DNA of 64,000 nt, from the NCBI RefSeq assembly GCF_001677885.1, contig NZ_LOCQ01000057.1:1-64000 (forward strand), in the 5' to 3' direction. This DNA is from Janthinobacterium psychrotolerans (GTDB lineage: Bacteria; Pseudomonadota; Gammaproteobacteria; Burkholderiales; Burkholderiaceae_D). The number at the start of each line of letters is the position of its first letter. Position 1 is the first letter of the stretch. The notes under the pieces were generated by a model, which did no database searches, had not been told where the DNA came from, and saw nothing but the letters and a program-made list of their open reading frames with translations. The position numbers and the translations under genes were made by a program. Shown here in pieces: positions 52,313 through 61,861 of this stretch.

Positions 52313-53454
52313 AACGTCCCCGGCAGCAAGATCTTCCGGTCCACCTGCTGCAGGTCGCGCAGGCCGCAAAACGCCATGGTCAGGTCCAGCTCGTTGCGCA
52401 GGATGTCCAGGCATTTGGTGACGCCCGGGCGGCCCATGGCGCCCAGGCCGTACAGGAAAGGCCGGCCGATATACACGCCGCGCGCGCCCAGCGCCACCGC
52501 TTTCAATACATCCTGGCCCGAGCGGATGCCGCCGTCCATATGCACCTCGATTTGCGCGCCCACAGCATCGACAATCGCCGGCAAGGCTTCGATCGACGAT
52601 TGCGCGCCGTCGAGCTGGCGCCCGCCATGGTTGGAGACGATCAGCGCATCGGCGCCGCTGGCCACCGCCAGGCGCGCGTCTTCCGCGTCCATGATGCCTT
52701 TGATGACCAGCTTGCCACCCCAGCGCCGCTTGATCCACTCCACGTCGGCCCACGACAGGCTCAGGTCGAACTGCTGCTGGGTCCACGCCGACAGCGACGA
52801 CATGTCGGATACCGAGGTGGCGTGGCCGACGATATTGCCGAAACCGCGCCGTTTTGTGCCCAGCATGCCGGCCACCCAGCGCGGCTTGGTGGCCATGTTG
52901 ATGATATTGGGAATCGTCAGTTTCGGCGGTGCCGACAGGCCGTTGCGCAAATCCTTGTGGCGCTGGCCCAGCACCTGCAAGTCCAGCGTGAGCACCAGCG
53001 CGCCGCAACTGGCGGCCTTGGCACGGTCGATCAGGCGATTGATGAATTCGCGGTCCTTCATCACGTAGAGCTGGAACCAGAACGGTTTCGTCGTATTGGC
53101 CGCCACGTCCTCGATCGAGCAGATGCTCATGGTCGACAGGGTGAACGGCACGCCGAACTGCTCGGCCGCCTGCGCCGCCAGGATTTCGCCATCGGCATGC
53201 TGCATGCCGGTCAGCCCGGTGGGCGACAGGGCCACCGGCATGCTGACGTGCTGGCCGGCCATGGTCGAGGCCAGGCTGCGGTTTTCCAGATTGACGGCGA
53301 CGCGCTGGCGAAACTTGATCTTCGCAAAGTCGCTTTGATTGGCGCGGTAGGTCGACTCGGTCCACGACCCAGAATCGGCGTAGTCGTAGAACATGCGCGG
53401 CACTCTTTTTTGCGCCAGCACGCGCAGGTCTTCGATGCAGGTAATCATGGTCAT
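52309..53454 (-). CDS. lldD: FMN-dependent L-lactate dehydrogenase
   Basis: A 381-residue flavoprotein that oxidises L-lactate to pyruvate and feeds the respiratory chain. Signatures are CIEDLRVLAQKRVPRMFYDY at the start, VALSPTGLTGMQHADGE, FQLYVMKDR and the active-site block LIVSNHGGRQLDGA with the catalytic His and Arg. GARGVYIGRPFLYGLGAMG binds the phosphate. The ATG at 53454 follows GAGGAA. No LldR or permease is adjacent. Related 2-hydroxyacid oxidases are the main alternative. Confidence 0.92.
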   Translation of the reverse strand: MTMITCIEDLRVLAQKRVPRMFYDYADSGSWTESTYRANQSDFAKIKFRQRVAVNLENRSLASTMAGQHVSMPVALSPTGLTGMQHADGEILAAQAAEQFGVPFTLSTMSICSIEDVAANTTKPFWFQLYVMKDREFINRLIDRAKAASCGALVLTLDLQVLGQRHKDLRNGLSAPPKLTIPNIINMATKPRWVAGMLGTKRRGFGNIVGHATSVSDMSSLSAWTQQQFDLSLSWADVEWIKRRWGGKLVIKGIMDAEDARLAVASGADALIVSNHGGRQLDGAQSSIEALPAIVDAVGAQIEVHMDGGIRSGQDVLKAVALGARGVYIGRPFLYGLGAMGRPGVTKCLDILRNELDLTMAFCGLRDLQQVDRKILLPGTF

Positions 53455-53554
53455 GCGTTTCCTCGTCGATGGCAAGTCGAACCATGATCCTGCATTTGAC
53501 GATGATTGTCTATCTGTCAGGCAAGCCCCCGAACCGTGACGATCATGATTTTGC

Positions 53555-54511
53555 TCACCAGTTGCGCGCGCCGAGGATTTTTTCACCCAATTCGCTCAAG
53601 CCAGCTTGCGGATAGTGCAGCTTTTCCTTTTCCAGCGGGTCGCCGGGAAAGGCATAGCCTTGCGGCGCGCTGCGCTCGCGCCAGCTTTGCACGCGCCAGT
53701 CGCGCAGGGCTTGATTGCTTTCCTGGGCCGGCGTAAACGAGATGTATTGCGCCAGGCGTACCTTGTCGGCCGAGGTATTCGGGCGGATGCCATGCGCCAG
53801 CAAGCTGTTAAAGATCAGCAATTCGCCCTTCTTCATGGCGATGAATTCCATCGGATACGGTACCGTGTCCAGGTCCGGCCGCCACGGATTGCGGTCTTTC
53901 GGCGCCTGCGCGCGCCAGGCCAGCAGATTGTTGAACAGTTGCGGATAGCACTGGAAGCCGCCGCTTTCCGGCGAGGTGTCGGACAGCGCCAGCACGCCCT
54001 GCACGTTGACCGGCAGCGGATCGAGCGTGGTGTCGGCATCCCAGTGGATAAAGCCGCCGAACTTGCGCTTGCCAATGTTGGGCGTGTTCAGGTTGGCGCG
54101 GTCGATGGTCACCCACAGGTCCTCGCGGTCCCAGATATCGACAAAGGCGTCGTACACGCGCCGGGTCTGGCGGTTGTTCCACAGGGTCTGGTGGTGATAC
54201 GCCTCGACCATGCCCGAACCGTTGAGTTCCTTCATCGCGTGGTCGCGCAGCTGATCCTGGTTCCAGGTGGCCGGGTCATGCTGATCCAGGCCCTGGAAAT
54301 CCCACAGAAAATCCGTGGTGGCCTGCACTTGCTCCGGGCTGACGGCATCCCTGACGATCACGTAGCCACAGGTTTGCCAGTGCAAAAAGTCCTGTTCGGA
54401 CAGCACGCGCAGCGGCAGCTGCTTTTGAATATCGCGCAATTGCGCCTGTTCGCGATAGGCCACCGAAGGGTTGCCCGGGCGCTCGTCGCCATACTGGTAG
54501 CGGTCTTGCAT
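53555..54511 (-). CDS. Phytanoyl-CoA dioxygenase (PhyH)-family protein
   Basis: A 318-residue Fe(II)/2-oxoglutarate oxygenase. The iron ligands are likely the His and Asp of HWDADTT and the His of SLLAHGIRPN; the Arg of RPN or KVRLAQY would bind 2-oxoglutarate. FGGFIHWDADTTLDPLPVNV and LALSDTSPESGGFQCYP are typical of the family. The ATG at 54511 has AGGAG upstream; a longer frame runs into the divergent promoter region. The AraC regulator is divergent and probably controls it. The substrate is unknown. Confidence 0.9.
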   Translation of the reverse strand: MQDRYQYGDERPGNPSVAYREQAQLRDIQKQLPLRVLSEQDFLHWQTCGYVIVRDAVSPEQVQATTDFLWDFQGLDQHDPATWNQDQLRDHAMKELNGSGMVEAYHHQTLWNNRQTRRVYDAFVDIWDREDLWVTIDRANLNTPNIGKRKFGGFIHWDADTTLDPLPVNVQGVLALSDTSPESGGFQCYPQLFNNLLAWRAQAPKDRNPWRPDLDTVPYPMEFIAMKKGELLIFNSLLAHGIRPNTSADKVRLAQYISFTPAQESNQALRDWRVQSWRERSAPQGYAFPGDPLEKEKLHYPQAGLSELGEKILGARNW

Positions 54512-54631
54512 TGCTGTCTCCTGTGTGCGGTTGTTGTGAGACAGATTGTGCGGTCTGACCACGCGCGCAACTATGCCGGCAGTCACCAATACTGATACTA
54601 TCCTGATCATGCCAGCCCACAGAACGTCGCA

Positions 54632-55513
54632 ATGACACCTTTATATGAACAAGTGACGATACCGGCCGGCCAGTCCTGGGGCCTGCTGTGGCGCGAACTC
54701 GACACCATTCCATTTATCTGGCACTACCATCCGCAGTTCGAGCTGACCCTGACGGTGAACGCGCGCGGCCAGCGCTATATCGGCGACCATCTGGGCGATT
54801 TCGAGCCGGGTGACCTGGTGCTGGTAGGCCCGAACCTGCCGCATACCTGGTCGGCCAGCGAGCGCATCGATGAAACGCGGCCCATGCTGGCGGTGGTGGT
54901 GTGGTTTTCGCTGGAATGGATCGCGCAGCTGGCCAGCGTGCTGCCGGAACTGCATGGCTTGCGGCAACTGGTGCAACGGGCCGGGCCGGCGCTGCAATTT
55001 ACAGCCGAGGTGGCCGCGCGCAGCGCCACCCTGCTGCTGCAACTGCAAGCCATGCCGCAGCCACAGCGCTTGCCGCTGCTGCTCAATGTGCTGCTGGAGC
55101 TGGCTGGCGATGTGCAGGCGCAGCCGCTGGCGTCCGGCGCGCGCAAGCTGATCGCGGCCGACGGCCGGCAGAAGCGCATGGCGGCCGTGCTTGATCATAT
55201 GCATCAACATTTTCGGGAAGACATCGCTGTCGAGGACCTGGCACAGCGGGCCGCCCTGTCGCCAGGTGCGTTTCACCGCTTTTTCAAGCGCCACGCGCTG
55301 TGCACGCCCAGCGCCTACCTGGCGCGGCTGCGCATCGGCCGCGCTTGCCAGCAGCTGATCCAGACGCAGCACGGCGTGGCCGCCATCGCGCAGGAAGCAG
55401 GCTACCGCAACCTGGCCCATTTCAACCGGCAATTTCGCGCCGACAAGCAGATGACGCCGCGCGCGTTTCGGCAACAATACCGCGACGGTGGAAGAAAAAC
55501 GGCGCCACAATAG
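54632..55513 (+). CDS. AraC-family transcriptional regulator
   Basis: A 293-residue regulator. An N-terminal cupin-like sensor (FIWHYHPQFELTLTVNARG, FEPGDLVLVGPNLPHTW) is followed by two helix-turn-helix units (EDIAVEDLAQRAALSPGAF, then GVAAIAQEAGYRNLAHFNRQF). It is divergent from the PhyH-like gene with about 120 bases between them, a standard regulator-target layout. Confidence 0.92.
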   Translation: MTPLYEQVTIPAGQSWGLLWRELDTIPFIWHYHPQFELTLTVNARGQRYIGDHLGDFEPGDLVLVGPNLPHTWSASERIDETRPMLAVVVWFSLEWIAQLASVLPELHGLRQLVQRAGPALQFTAEVAARSATLLLQLQAMPQPQRLPLLLNVLLELAGDVQAQPLASGARKLIAADGRQKRMAAVLDHMHQHFREDIAVEDLAQRAALSPGAFHRFFKRHALCTPSAYLARLRIGRACQQLIQTQHGVAAIAQEAGYRNLAHFNRQFRADKQMTPRAFRQQYRDGGRKTAPQ

Positions 55514-55545
55514 AAAAAGGGGATCAGATTATACAATCTGATCCC
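55511..55545 (-). terminator. Intrinsic terminator of the tRNA-Arg operon
   Basis: Perfect 12-base arms GGGGATCAGATT / AATCTGATCCCC (55518-55545) around 4 bases. On the minus strand they are followed by TTTTTC, just after the last tRNA gene in the direction of transcription. Confidence 0.88.
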
Positions 55546-55552
55546 CGATATT

Positions 55553-55629
55553 CTGGTGCGGCTGGCAGGAATTGAACCCACGACCCCTTGGTTCGTAGCC
55601 AAGTACTCTATCCAGCTGAGCTACAGCCG
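55553..55629 (-). tRNA. tRNA-Arg (anticodon ACG), copy 4 in transcription order
   Basis: A 77-base gene including encoded CCA. Acceptor GCGGCTG pairs with CAGCCGC; the anticodon arm is CTTGG-CTACGAA-CCAAG, giving ACG; the T-arm has GGTTCAATTCC. A34 would be converted to inosine by TadA to read CGU, CGC and CGA codons. Confidence 0.97.
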
Positions 55630-55706
55630 CAAAACTTACTCTTCACCATACTGCATGAAGTCACAACCTTCAACCCGAACCTGGAACAACAGGTCCCGGA
55701 TAATAC

Positions 55707-55783
55707 TGGTGCGGCTGGCAGGAATTGAACCCACGACCCCTTGGTTCGTAGCCAAGTACTCTATCCAGCTGAGCTACAGCCGC
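55707..55783 (-). tRNA. tRNA-Arg (anticodon ACG), copy 3
   Basis: Identical to the neighbouring copies over 77 bases, CCA encoded. The spacer to the next copy (55630-55706) shares flanking bases AAACTTACTCTTCACC with the one after it, a sign of recent tandem duplication. Confidence 0.97.
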
Positions 55784-55859
55784 AAAACTTACTCTTCACC
55801 CTAACGCATGAAGTCACAACTTGTTCCATCACCGGACGAACGCCGGTGATCGGCAATAC

Positions 55860-55936
55860 TGGTGCGGCTGGCAGGAATTGAACCCACGACCCCTTGGTTC
55901 GTAGCCAAGTACTCTATCCAGCTGAGCTACAGCCGC
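55860..55936 (-). tRNA. tRNA-Arg (anticodon ACG), copy 2
   Basis: Identical 77-base gene with encoded CCA. The spacer to its left carries a small hairpin (ATCACCGG ... CCGGTGAT) that could mark RNA processing between tRNAs. Confidence 0.97.
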
Positions 55937-56012
55937 AAAACTGCTTGCACTTCACTCACGAAGCTTGAAACTTTCTACTGCAAAACCAGAAAAAATCTGA
56001 TTTTTAAAATTC

Positions 56013-56089
56013 TGGTGCGGCTGGCAGGAATTGAACCCACGACCCCTTGGTTCGTAGCCAAGTACTCTATCCAGCTGAGCTACAGCCGC
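56013..56089 (-). tRNA. tRNA-Arg (anticodon ACG), copy 1 (promoter-proximal)
   Basis: Identical 77-base gene with encoded CCA, first to be transcribed. A TATAAT box lies only 11 bases upstream of its 5' end. Confidence 0.97.
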
Positions 56090-56099
56090 GCAGGCAAAC

Positions 56100-56128
56100 A
56101 TTATAGCGTATTCGTTTCGCTTTGAAAA
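56100..56128 (-). promoter_or_regulatory. Proximal tRNA promoter
   Basis: On the minus strand TTTTCA, 17 bases, then a perfect TATAAT (56105-56100). The start point would fall 4-5 bases before the first tRNA. Confidence 0.6.
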
Positions 56129-56286
56129 GTTCGATTTTTCAATCGCTTAGCCAGGTTTTGCAAAGTACCGCACTGCAAGCCCAAGTTCTTTTCTGACCTG
56201 AAACGTTGACGCCTTCGCACTGGAGTTTTCCGCTTTCACGGAAGCTTTCCGGCGCTTCGAGAAGTTGCTACCTCGAAAGAAGCGGG

Positions 56287-56315
56287 ATTATAGGGACTGC
56301 ATCCCGGCCTGTCCA
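56287..56315 (-). promoter_or_regulatory. Distal strong promoter of the tRNA operon
   Basis: On the minus strand TGGACA (one mismatch to TTGACA), 17 bases, then a perfect TATAAT (56292-56287) followed by a C-rich discriminator (CCCGC), typical of stringently controlled stable-RNA promoters. Confidence 0.7.
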
Positions 56316-56556
56316 GTGCTATCTGTACCAGCCTGGCAAATCACCGCTGCGTCCGGGTTGACGGGATGTCCACAGCATTGAAGATATGGCAAGGCCAAGC
56401 GTGTGCAGGCCTGGGCGGGCTTGGGGATACAATGACGGCGAGACAGACAGAAGTTGGCCCTGTAAAACCACATGATCGCTCCCATCATGATCCATTCAAT
56501 GAATTCAGCGACGGCACTACGCCTCGCCTGCCCCACAAGGCGCAGGATGGAGCGAG

Positions 56557-59064
56557 ATGCCCTGGCACACAGGATTTCCGATGGTTAAGCATGACCTCAA
56601 GCAAAACCTGCCCCCTCCTCCTGCGCCGCTGAGCCTGTCCGATGCCGGTATCGCCACGGTACTTGAAGGCATTACCGACGGTTTCAGCGTACTCGACGCC
56701 AACTGGACCATCCGCTATATCAATGCGCGTGGCGCCGAACTGCTGGCGCCGCAGCACAGCAATGGCAGCGCGGCGCTGGCTGGCAGCAACCTGTGGCAGG
56801 CCTGCCCCGACATGCTGGGCACGGAACTTGAAACACAGTACCGGCGCGCCATGGCGTCGCAGCAAAGCTGCAGTTTCGAGCTGCTGCACGCACCGCTGGG
56901 CCGCTGGCTGGAAGTGCGCATCTTTGCCGGCGCCGATGGGCTGACCACCCATATTCACGATATCAGCCAGCGCAAGGCCGCCGAAGAAAGCTTGCGCCAG
57001 AGCGAGGAAGACCTGCGCGCGCTGGCCGACTCCATCCCGCAACTGGCGTGGATCGCCAATTTCGACGGCACCATGGCCTGGTACAACCAGCGCTGGCACG
57101 ACTATACGGGCACCAGCCCTGAAGAGATGGCCGGCGAAGGCTGGGATACGGCCTACGATCCGCAGTATTTGCCACAGATGCTGGCCGGCTGGAAGGCCGC
57201 ATTGCATAACGGCACGCCATTCGAAATGGAGTTCCCCATCCGCGGCAGCGACGGGCGCTACCGCTGGTTCCTCACGCGCGCCAACCCCGTGCACCGCGGC
57301 GGGCAATTGCTGCGCTGGTTCGGCACCAGCACCGATGTTGACGAAGTCAAACATGTGGAAGAGGCGCTGCGCGATGAAACGCGGGTGCTCGAATTGCTCA
57401 ACAGCACAGGCACGACCCTGGCCGGCACGCTTGACCTGCCGTCCCTGCTGCAAGAGACGGTCGACGCCGCCACGCGCATCAGCGGCGCGCGCTTCGGCGC
57501 CTTTTATTACGATGCCGAACACGAGGCCGATGCCGCAGGCTATGAGCCGCTGCTGAAGGTGGCGCAGGCCGTCAATGGCCTCACGGCGCGCCAGGCCGCG
57601 GCGATTGCCCCCGATTTGCGCACGGGCCAGGCCATGCGCCACAACGATTTGCAGACGGCGCCGGACGACGGCGACGGCGACCAGGAAGACGCGCCGGTGC
57701 TGCGCAGCTGCCTGAGCCTGCCCGTGCGCTCACGCTCGGGCCAGTTGCTGGGCCGGCTGCTGCTGGGCCATCCGCAGCCGGGCATGTTCAGCCAGCGCAG
57801 CGAACGCATCGTGGCGGCCATCGCGGCCCAGGCCGCTGTCGCACTCGACAATACCCGCCTGTACGTGGAGGCGCGGCGCGCCGCCGAAGAGCGCAAGGTG
57901 CTGCTCGACAGCGAACGCGAGGCGCGTGCCGAAGCCGAGCGCACGAACCAGCTGAAAGACGAGTTTCTGACCACCCTGTCGCACGAATTGCGCACGCCCT
58001 TGTCGGCCATCCTCGGCTGGGCCCAGGTGTTGCGGCGCGGCACGCGCGACCAGGCCGACCTGCACCGCGGGCTGAACAGCATCGAGCGCAACGCGCGCGC
58101 GCAGGCGCAATTGATCGAAGACCTGCTCGACATGAGCCGCATCACGTCCGACAAGGTGCTGCTGGACATGCAGACCATCGTGCCGGCCACCGTGATTGCG
58201 TCGGCCATCGACACCCTGCGCCCGGCGCTGGACGCCAAGCACATCATCTTGCATACGCGGATCGCCGCCAATGCCGGCACCATGACAGGCGACCCGGGCC
58301 GCATGCAGCAGGTCGTCTGGAATCTGTTGTCGAATGCGCTCAAATTCACGCCCCAGGGCGGCCAGGTCGATATCGATGTGGTGCGCGAGGGCACGCGCCT
58401 GGTGCTGACCATTGCCGACAACGGCATGGGCATCCGTGCCGACTTCCTGCCCCATGTATTCGACCGTTTCCGCCAGGCAGATGCCTCGACCACACGCAAG
58501 CATGGCGGCCTGGGCCTGGGCCTGGCCATCGTCAAGCACCTGGTGGAACAGCACGGCGGCACGGTCGCCGCCAGCAGCCCCGGCGAGATGCAGGGCGCCA
58601 CGTTTACCGTGCGCCTGCCGGCCGACAGCCCGGCGCTGGCGCCGCGCCGGGAGCCGGCCGAACCACGCGACCTGGCCGGCATCAAGGTGCTGGTGGTCGA
58701 TGACGAGGCCGATGCGCGCGAGCTGGCCGAACGTATCCTGCGCGACGCCCACGCCGACGTGGCCAGCGCCGCCAGCGCCGCGGAAGCCTTGCGCCTGCTG
58801 GCCGGCGCCCCGCCCGATATCCTGGTCAGCGACATCGGCATGCCCGATACCGACGGCTTCGAGCTGCTGGCCCAGCTGCGCGAGCGCGGTGGCGACCTGC
58901 CGGCGCTGGCGCTGACGGCGTTTGCCCGGCCCGAGGACCACCAGCGTGCGCTCGACAGCGGCTTCCAGGCCTATCTGGTCAAGCCGCTTGACCCGGCCGC
59001 CTTGCTGGCGGCAGTCGCCGGGCTGGTCATGCCGGCCGCTGAAAAAGTGGAGCAAAAGCCATAA
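56557..59064 (+). CDS. Hybrid histidine kinase (PAS-PAS-GAF-HisKA-HATPase-REC)
   Basis: An 835-residue soluble hybrid kinase. Two PAS units come first (about 30-145 and 150-285; second with WYNQRWHDYTG and RWFLTRANPVH). A GAF domain (about 290-440) follows, then HisKA (TLSHELRTPLSAILGWAQ), HATPase (NLLSNALKF, IADNGMGI, GLGLGLAIVKHLVEQHGG) and a terminal receiver (VLVVDDEADARELA; Asp in ILVSDIGMPDTDG; Lys in YLVKPLD). There is no membrane segment. The ATG at 56557 has GGAG upstream; an ATG at 56581 is an alternative. A REC-GGDEF protein follows on the same strand and may receive its phosphate. Confidence 0.93.
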   Translation: MPWHTGFPMVKHDLKQNLPPPPAPLSLSDAGIATVLEGITDGFSVLDANWTIRYINARGAELLAPQHSNGSAALAGSNLWQACPDMLGTELETQYRRAMASQQSCSFELLHAPLGRWLEVRIFAGADGLTTHIHDISQRKAAEESLRQSEEDLRALADSIPQLAWIANFDGTMAWYNQRWHDYTGTSPEEMAGEGWDTAYDPQYLPQMLAGWKAALHNGTPFEMEFPIRGSDGRYRWFLTRANPVHRGGQLLRWFGTSTDVDEVKHVEEALRDETRVLELLNSTGTTLAGTLDLPSLLQETVDAATRISGARFGAFYYDAEHEADAAGYEPLLKVAQAVNGLTARQAAAIAPDLRTGQAMRHNDLQTAPDDGDGDQEDAPVLRSCLSLPVRSRSGQLLGRLLLGHPQPGMFSQRSERIVAAIAAQAAVALDNTRLYVEARRAAEERKVLLDSEREARAEAERTNQLKDEFLTTLSHELRTPLSAILGWAQVLRRGTRDQADLHRGLNSIERNARAQAQLIEDLLDMSRITSDKVLLDMQTIVPATVIASAIDTLRPALDAKHIILHTRIAANAGTMTGDPGRMQQVVWNLLSNALKFTPQGGQVDIDVVREGTRLVLTIADNGMGIRADFLPHVFDRFRQADASTTRKHGGLGLGLAIVKHLVEQHGGTVAASSPGEMQGATFTVRLPADSPALAPRREPAEPRDLAGIKVLVVDDEADARELAERILRDAHADVASAASAAEALRLLAGAPPDILVSDIGMPDTDGFELLAQLRERGGDLPALALTAFARPEDHQRALDSGFQAYLVKPLDPAALLAAVAGLVMPAAEKVEQKP

Positions 59065-59387
59065 AAACAGAGCCGCAAAAATGATGTGAAGAAACAAATA
59101 ATTCAGATTAAAAATGTATGAATTTGGTTTAGACTTCCTACTTCCAGACGCGGCTCTGTCCTACAAGCAACTTCAAACCTGTTTGCTACACTAAAATGAA
59201 TAGCAACAGCTCTCCACAAGCAGAGGCGCAGAGGCGCGCCACCTTGCCAGGCAGGGTCGAACCGGACTGATACGCTTTCGTGCGCCCTATCTTGATGCAA
59301 GCGGTTACTATCGTCGCGCTCCTCTGCTGGCCGCTGTCGCCGCGGACGATGGCTGCGATGACTTTACAGAATTCACCGGGACACCCC
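59065..59387. other. Intergenic region with a long-range inverted repeat; no gene
   Basis: An AT-richer stretch of 323 bases between the hybrid kinase and the REC-GGDEF gene. ACAGAGCCGC at 59067-59076 and GCGGCTCTGT at 59150-59159 are perfect complements 73 bases apart and could close a structured RNA, but no T-tract follows. The open frame of the next gene extends back to 59280; I place its start at 59388. Confidence 0.5.
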
Positions 59388-60365
59388 ATGCCAAGCCAAG
59401 ATGAAATTTTGAAAGCGAAGATTTTGGTCGTCGATGACTCACCGGACAATGTCGACCTGATGCTCGAAATACTGCGCGACGCCGGCTACAGCAACGTCAC
59501 GGCCACCATGCGCCCTGCCCAGGTCTGCCCGCTGCACCTTGAACACTGTTACGACCTGATCCTGCTCGACTTGCAGATGCCCGAACTCAATGGCTTCCAG
59601 GTCATGAAAGGCCTGAAGGAGATCGAACAGGGCGGCTACCTGCCCGTGCTGGCACTGACGGCGCAGCCCAGTTTCAAGATTGCCGCCCTGGAAGCGGGTG
59701 CGCGCGACTTCATCAGCAAACCGTTCGACCTGATGGAAGTGCACAAGCGCATCCACAACATGCTCGAAGTGCGCCTGCTGTACAAGGAACTGGCGCAATA
59801 CAGCAAGCAGCAGCAGGAACTGGCGCTGCACGACCCGCTCACAGGACTGCCCAACCGCCGCCTGCTGGAAGACCGCATCGAACACACCTTGCAGCATTCG
59901 GCCAGGGTGCGCGGCAAATCGGCCATCCTGTATCTCGATCTGGACGGTTTCAAGGCCATCAACGACAGCTATGGCCACGCCTACGGTGACGAAATCCTGA
60001 AACTGGTGGCCGCGCGCCTGGTCAACGCCTCGCGCAAGGAAGACACGGTGGCGCGCATCGGCGGCGACGAGTTCGTCATTGTGCTGGGCAACCTGGCCGG
60101 CAAGGGCGACGCGCGCGAGCCGGCCGCCAAGCTGATCGAAGTCATTTCCGAGCCGTATTTCATCAACGACCTGACCCTGCGCCTGTCGACCAGCATCGGC
60201 ATCAGCATCTACCCCGATGACGCCACCACCGTCGACGCGCTGCTGAGCGCGGCCGATACGGCGCTGTACGAAGCGAAGCGGGCCGGCAAGAACCGCTATT
60301 GCTGTGCGCCGCATGACGTGGCCGCGGCGCAGGTGAGCCAGCATGGCATCACTTCGATCGCCTGA
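59388..60365 (+). CDS. Response regulator with GGDEF domain (diguanylate cyclase)
   Basis: A 325-residue protein: receiver domain (KILVVDDSPDNVDL; Asp in LILLDLQMPELNG; Lys in FISKPFD) and GGDEF domain from about residue 155 (HDPLTGLPNRRLLEDRI, LDLDGFKAINDSYGHAYGD, RIGGDEFVIVLG). The cyclase active site is intact; an RxxD inhibitory site is not obvious. Phosphorylation of the receiver should raise c-di-GMP. Starts at 59358 and 59280 are possible, but the receiver begins right after 59388. It is probably paired with the upstream hybrid kinase. Confidence 0.92.
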   Translation: MPSQDEILKAKILVVDDSPDNVDLMLEILRDAGYSNVTATMRPAQVCPLHLEHCYDLILLDLQMPELNGFQVMKGLKEIEQGGYLPVLALTAQPSFKIAALEAGARDFISKPFDLMEVHKRIHNMLEVRLLYKELAQYSKQQQELALHDPLTGLPNRRLLEDRIEHTLQHSARVRGKSAILYLDLDGFKAINDSYGHAYGDEILKLVAARLVNASRKEDTVARIGGDEFVIVLGNLAGKGDAREPAAKLIEVISEPYFINDLTLRLSTSIGISIYPDDATTVDALLSAADTALYEAKRAGKNRYCCAPHDVAAAQVSQHGITSIA

Positions 60366-60381
60366 GACCGTCGTTTCCATG

Positions 60382-60424
60382 AAAAACCGGGATGCCGCTG
60401 TGACGCGGCATCCCGGTTTTTTTT
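60382..60424 (+). terminator. Intrinsic terminator after the REC-GGDEF gene
   Basis: AAAACCGGGATGCCGC and its perfect complement (16-base arms) around a 6-base loop, followed by eight T. The A-run on the other side makes it effective for the convergent gene as well. Confidence 0.93.
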
Positions 60425-60441
60425 ATTGCCGCAAGCGCGCT

Positions 60442-60933
<492 letters not shown>

Positions 60934-61138
60934 TTACTATGGCAGGCGTGGCCGGCATGGTATGTGCGCAAGCGTACGCACGGCGCACAGTGCCAGCGGC
61001 GCCATGCGGCACGGTGTTGACCGCCAGCCATCATAGTTGTCGGAAAGATAGAAATTTTCCTGCCATGCGCCCTGCAATGGAATCCTCATGTATGATCCCG
61101 TCATTCCGGTCGTAATCTTTTAACACTCATGGGGCGCC

Positions 61139-61849
61139 ATGTCCGCACACACAGATCAGAGCAAGCAAGCGGCCCATGCCGATGCGGCGCGTGCCGCCGA
61201 TCTCAGCGAATTGCTGGGACACACCAATACCAGCTGGGACAATGAACGGCGCGCCCTGTCGCGCCAGCTGCATGACAGCCTGGGCTCATCGCTGACGGCG
61301 CTGACCATGCATTTGTCGCTGCTGACGCAAAAAATGCCACAGGAACAAGTGCTGCTCGATCGCGCGGCCACCATGAAGCAGTTGCTGTTGAATGTGATCG
61401 AGACCAACCGCCAGATGCAGATCAAGCTGTGGAATGACAAACTGGAATTCCTGGGCGTCAATGTCGCGCTCGGTGAGTTGGCGGCGCAATTTGCCGACCA
61501 GCACAAAATCACCGTGCGCTGCAGCCTGCCCGAAGATGAACTGGTATGTCCGCGCAATGTGGGCGTGGCCCTGCTGCGCACGCTGGAAGAAGGACTGGCC
61601 AATATTGCCGCCCACGCCCAGGCCACGGAAGTGGACGTCATCGTCGACGACAATGACGAAGCGCTGATGATGACGGTGAAGGATAACGGCGCCGGCCTGC
61701 CCGCCAGCCTGCCCGAAGACCTGCACAAGCATGGCCTGCGCGCCGTGCGCGAACGGGTCGCCTACCTGGGCGGCACCCTGTCGCTGGCCGCCCATCCACA
61801 GGGCGGCACGGCATTGACGGCGGTGCTGCCACGCGGCGCGCCGCTGTAG
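61139..61849 (+). CDS. Soluble NarX-type histidine kinase (HisKA_3, HATPase)
   Basis: A 236-residue protein lacking membrane or sensor domains. The phosphorylation region is RALSRQLHDSLGSSLTALTM (His in QLHDSLG), followed by an ATPase domain with LEEGLANIAAHAQA, VKDNGAGLP and HGLRAVRERVAYLGG. This is the NarX/DesK-class layout that normally pairs with a LuxR-type regulator, but none is adjacent. It may be an orphan or interact with a partner elsewhere. Confidence 0.88.
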   Translation: MSAHTDQSKQAAHADAARAADLSELLGHTNTSWDNERRALSRQLHDSLGSSLTALTMHLSLLTQKMPQEQVLLDRAATMKQLLLNVIETNRQMQIKLWNDKLEFLGVNVALGELAAQFADQHKITVRCSLPEDELVCPRNVGVALLRTLEEGLANIAAHAQATEVDVIVDDNDEALMMTVKDNGAGLPASLPEDLHKHGLRAVRERVAYLGGTLSLAAHPQGGTALTAVLPRGAPL

Positions 61850-61861
61850 TCTTGCCCTGGT

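Larger units (their letters stand above)
56090..56556. other. Promoter and leader region of the tRNA operon; no gene
   Basis: This stretch holds two promoter-like sequences reading left (listed separately) and a leader of about 190 bases between them with several short hairpins. From about 56316 to 56556 lies the 5' region of the PAS-GAF kinase gene. A short rightward frame from 56366 and a leftward one from 56536 have no recognisable content. Confidence 0.7.

Noticed and set aside
55556-56125. Repeated short proteins starting MRLAGIEPTTPWFVAKY, and a CRISPR-like repeat-spacer look
   Set aside because: The repeats are the antisense of four tRNA-Arg genes: each folds as a cloverleaf with encoded CCA, and repeats of 77 bases with T-arm sequence are not CRISPR repeats.
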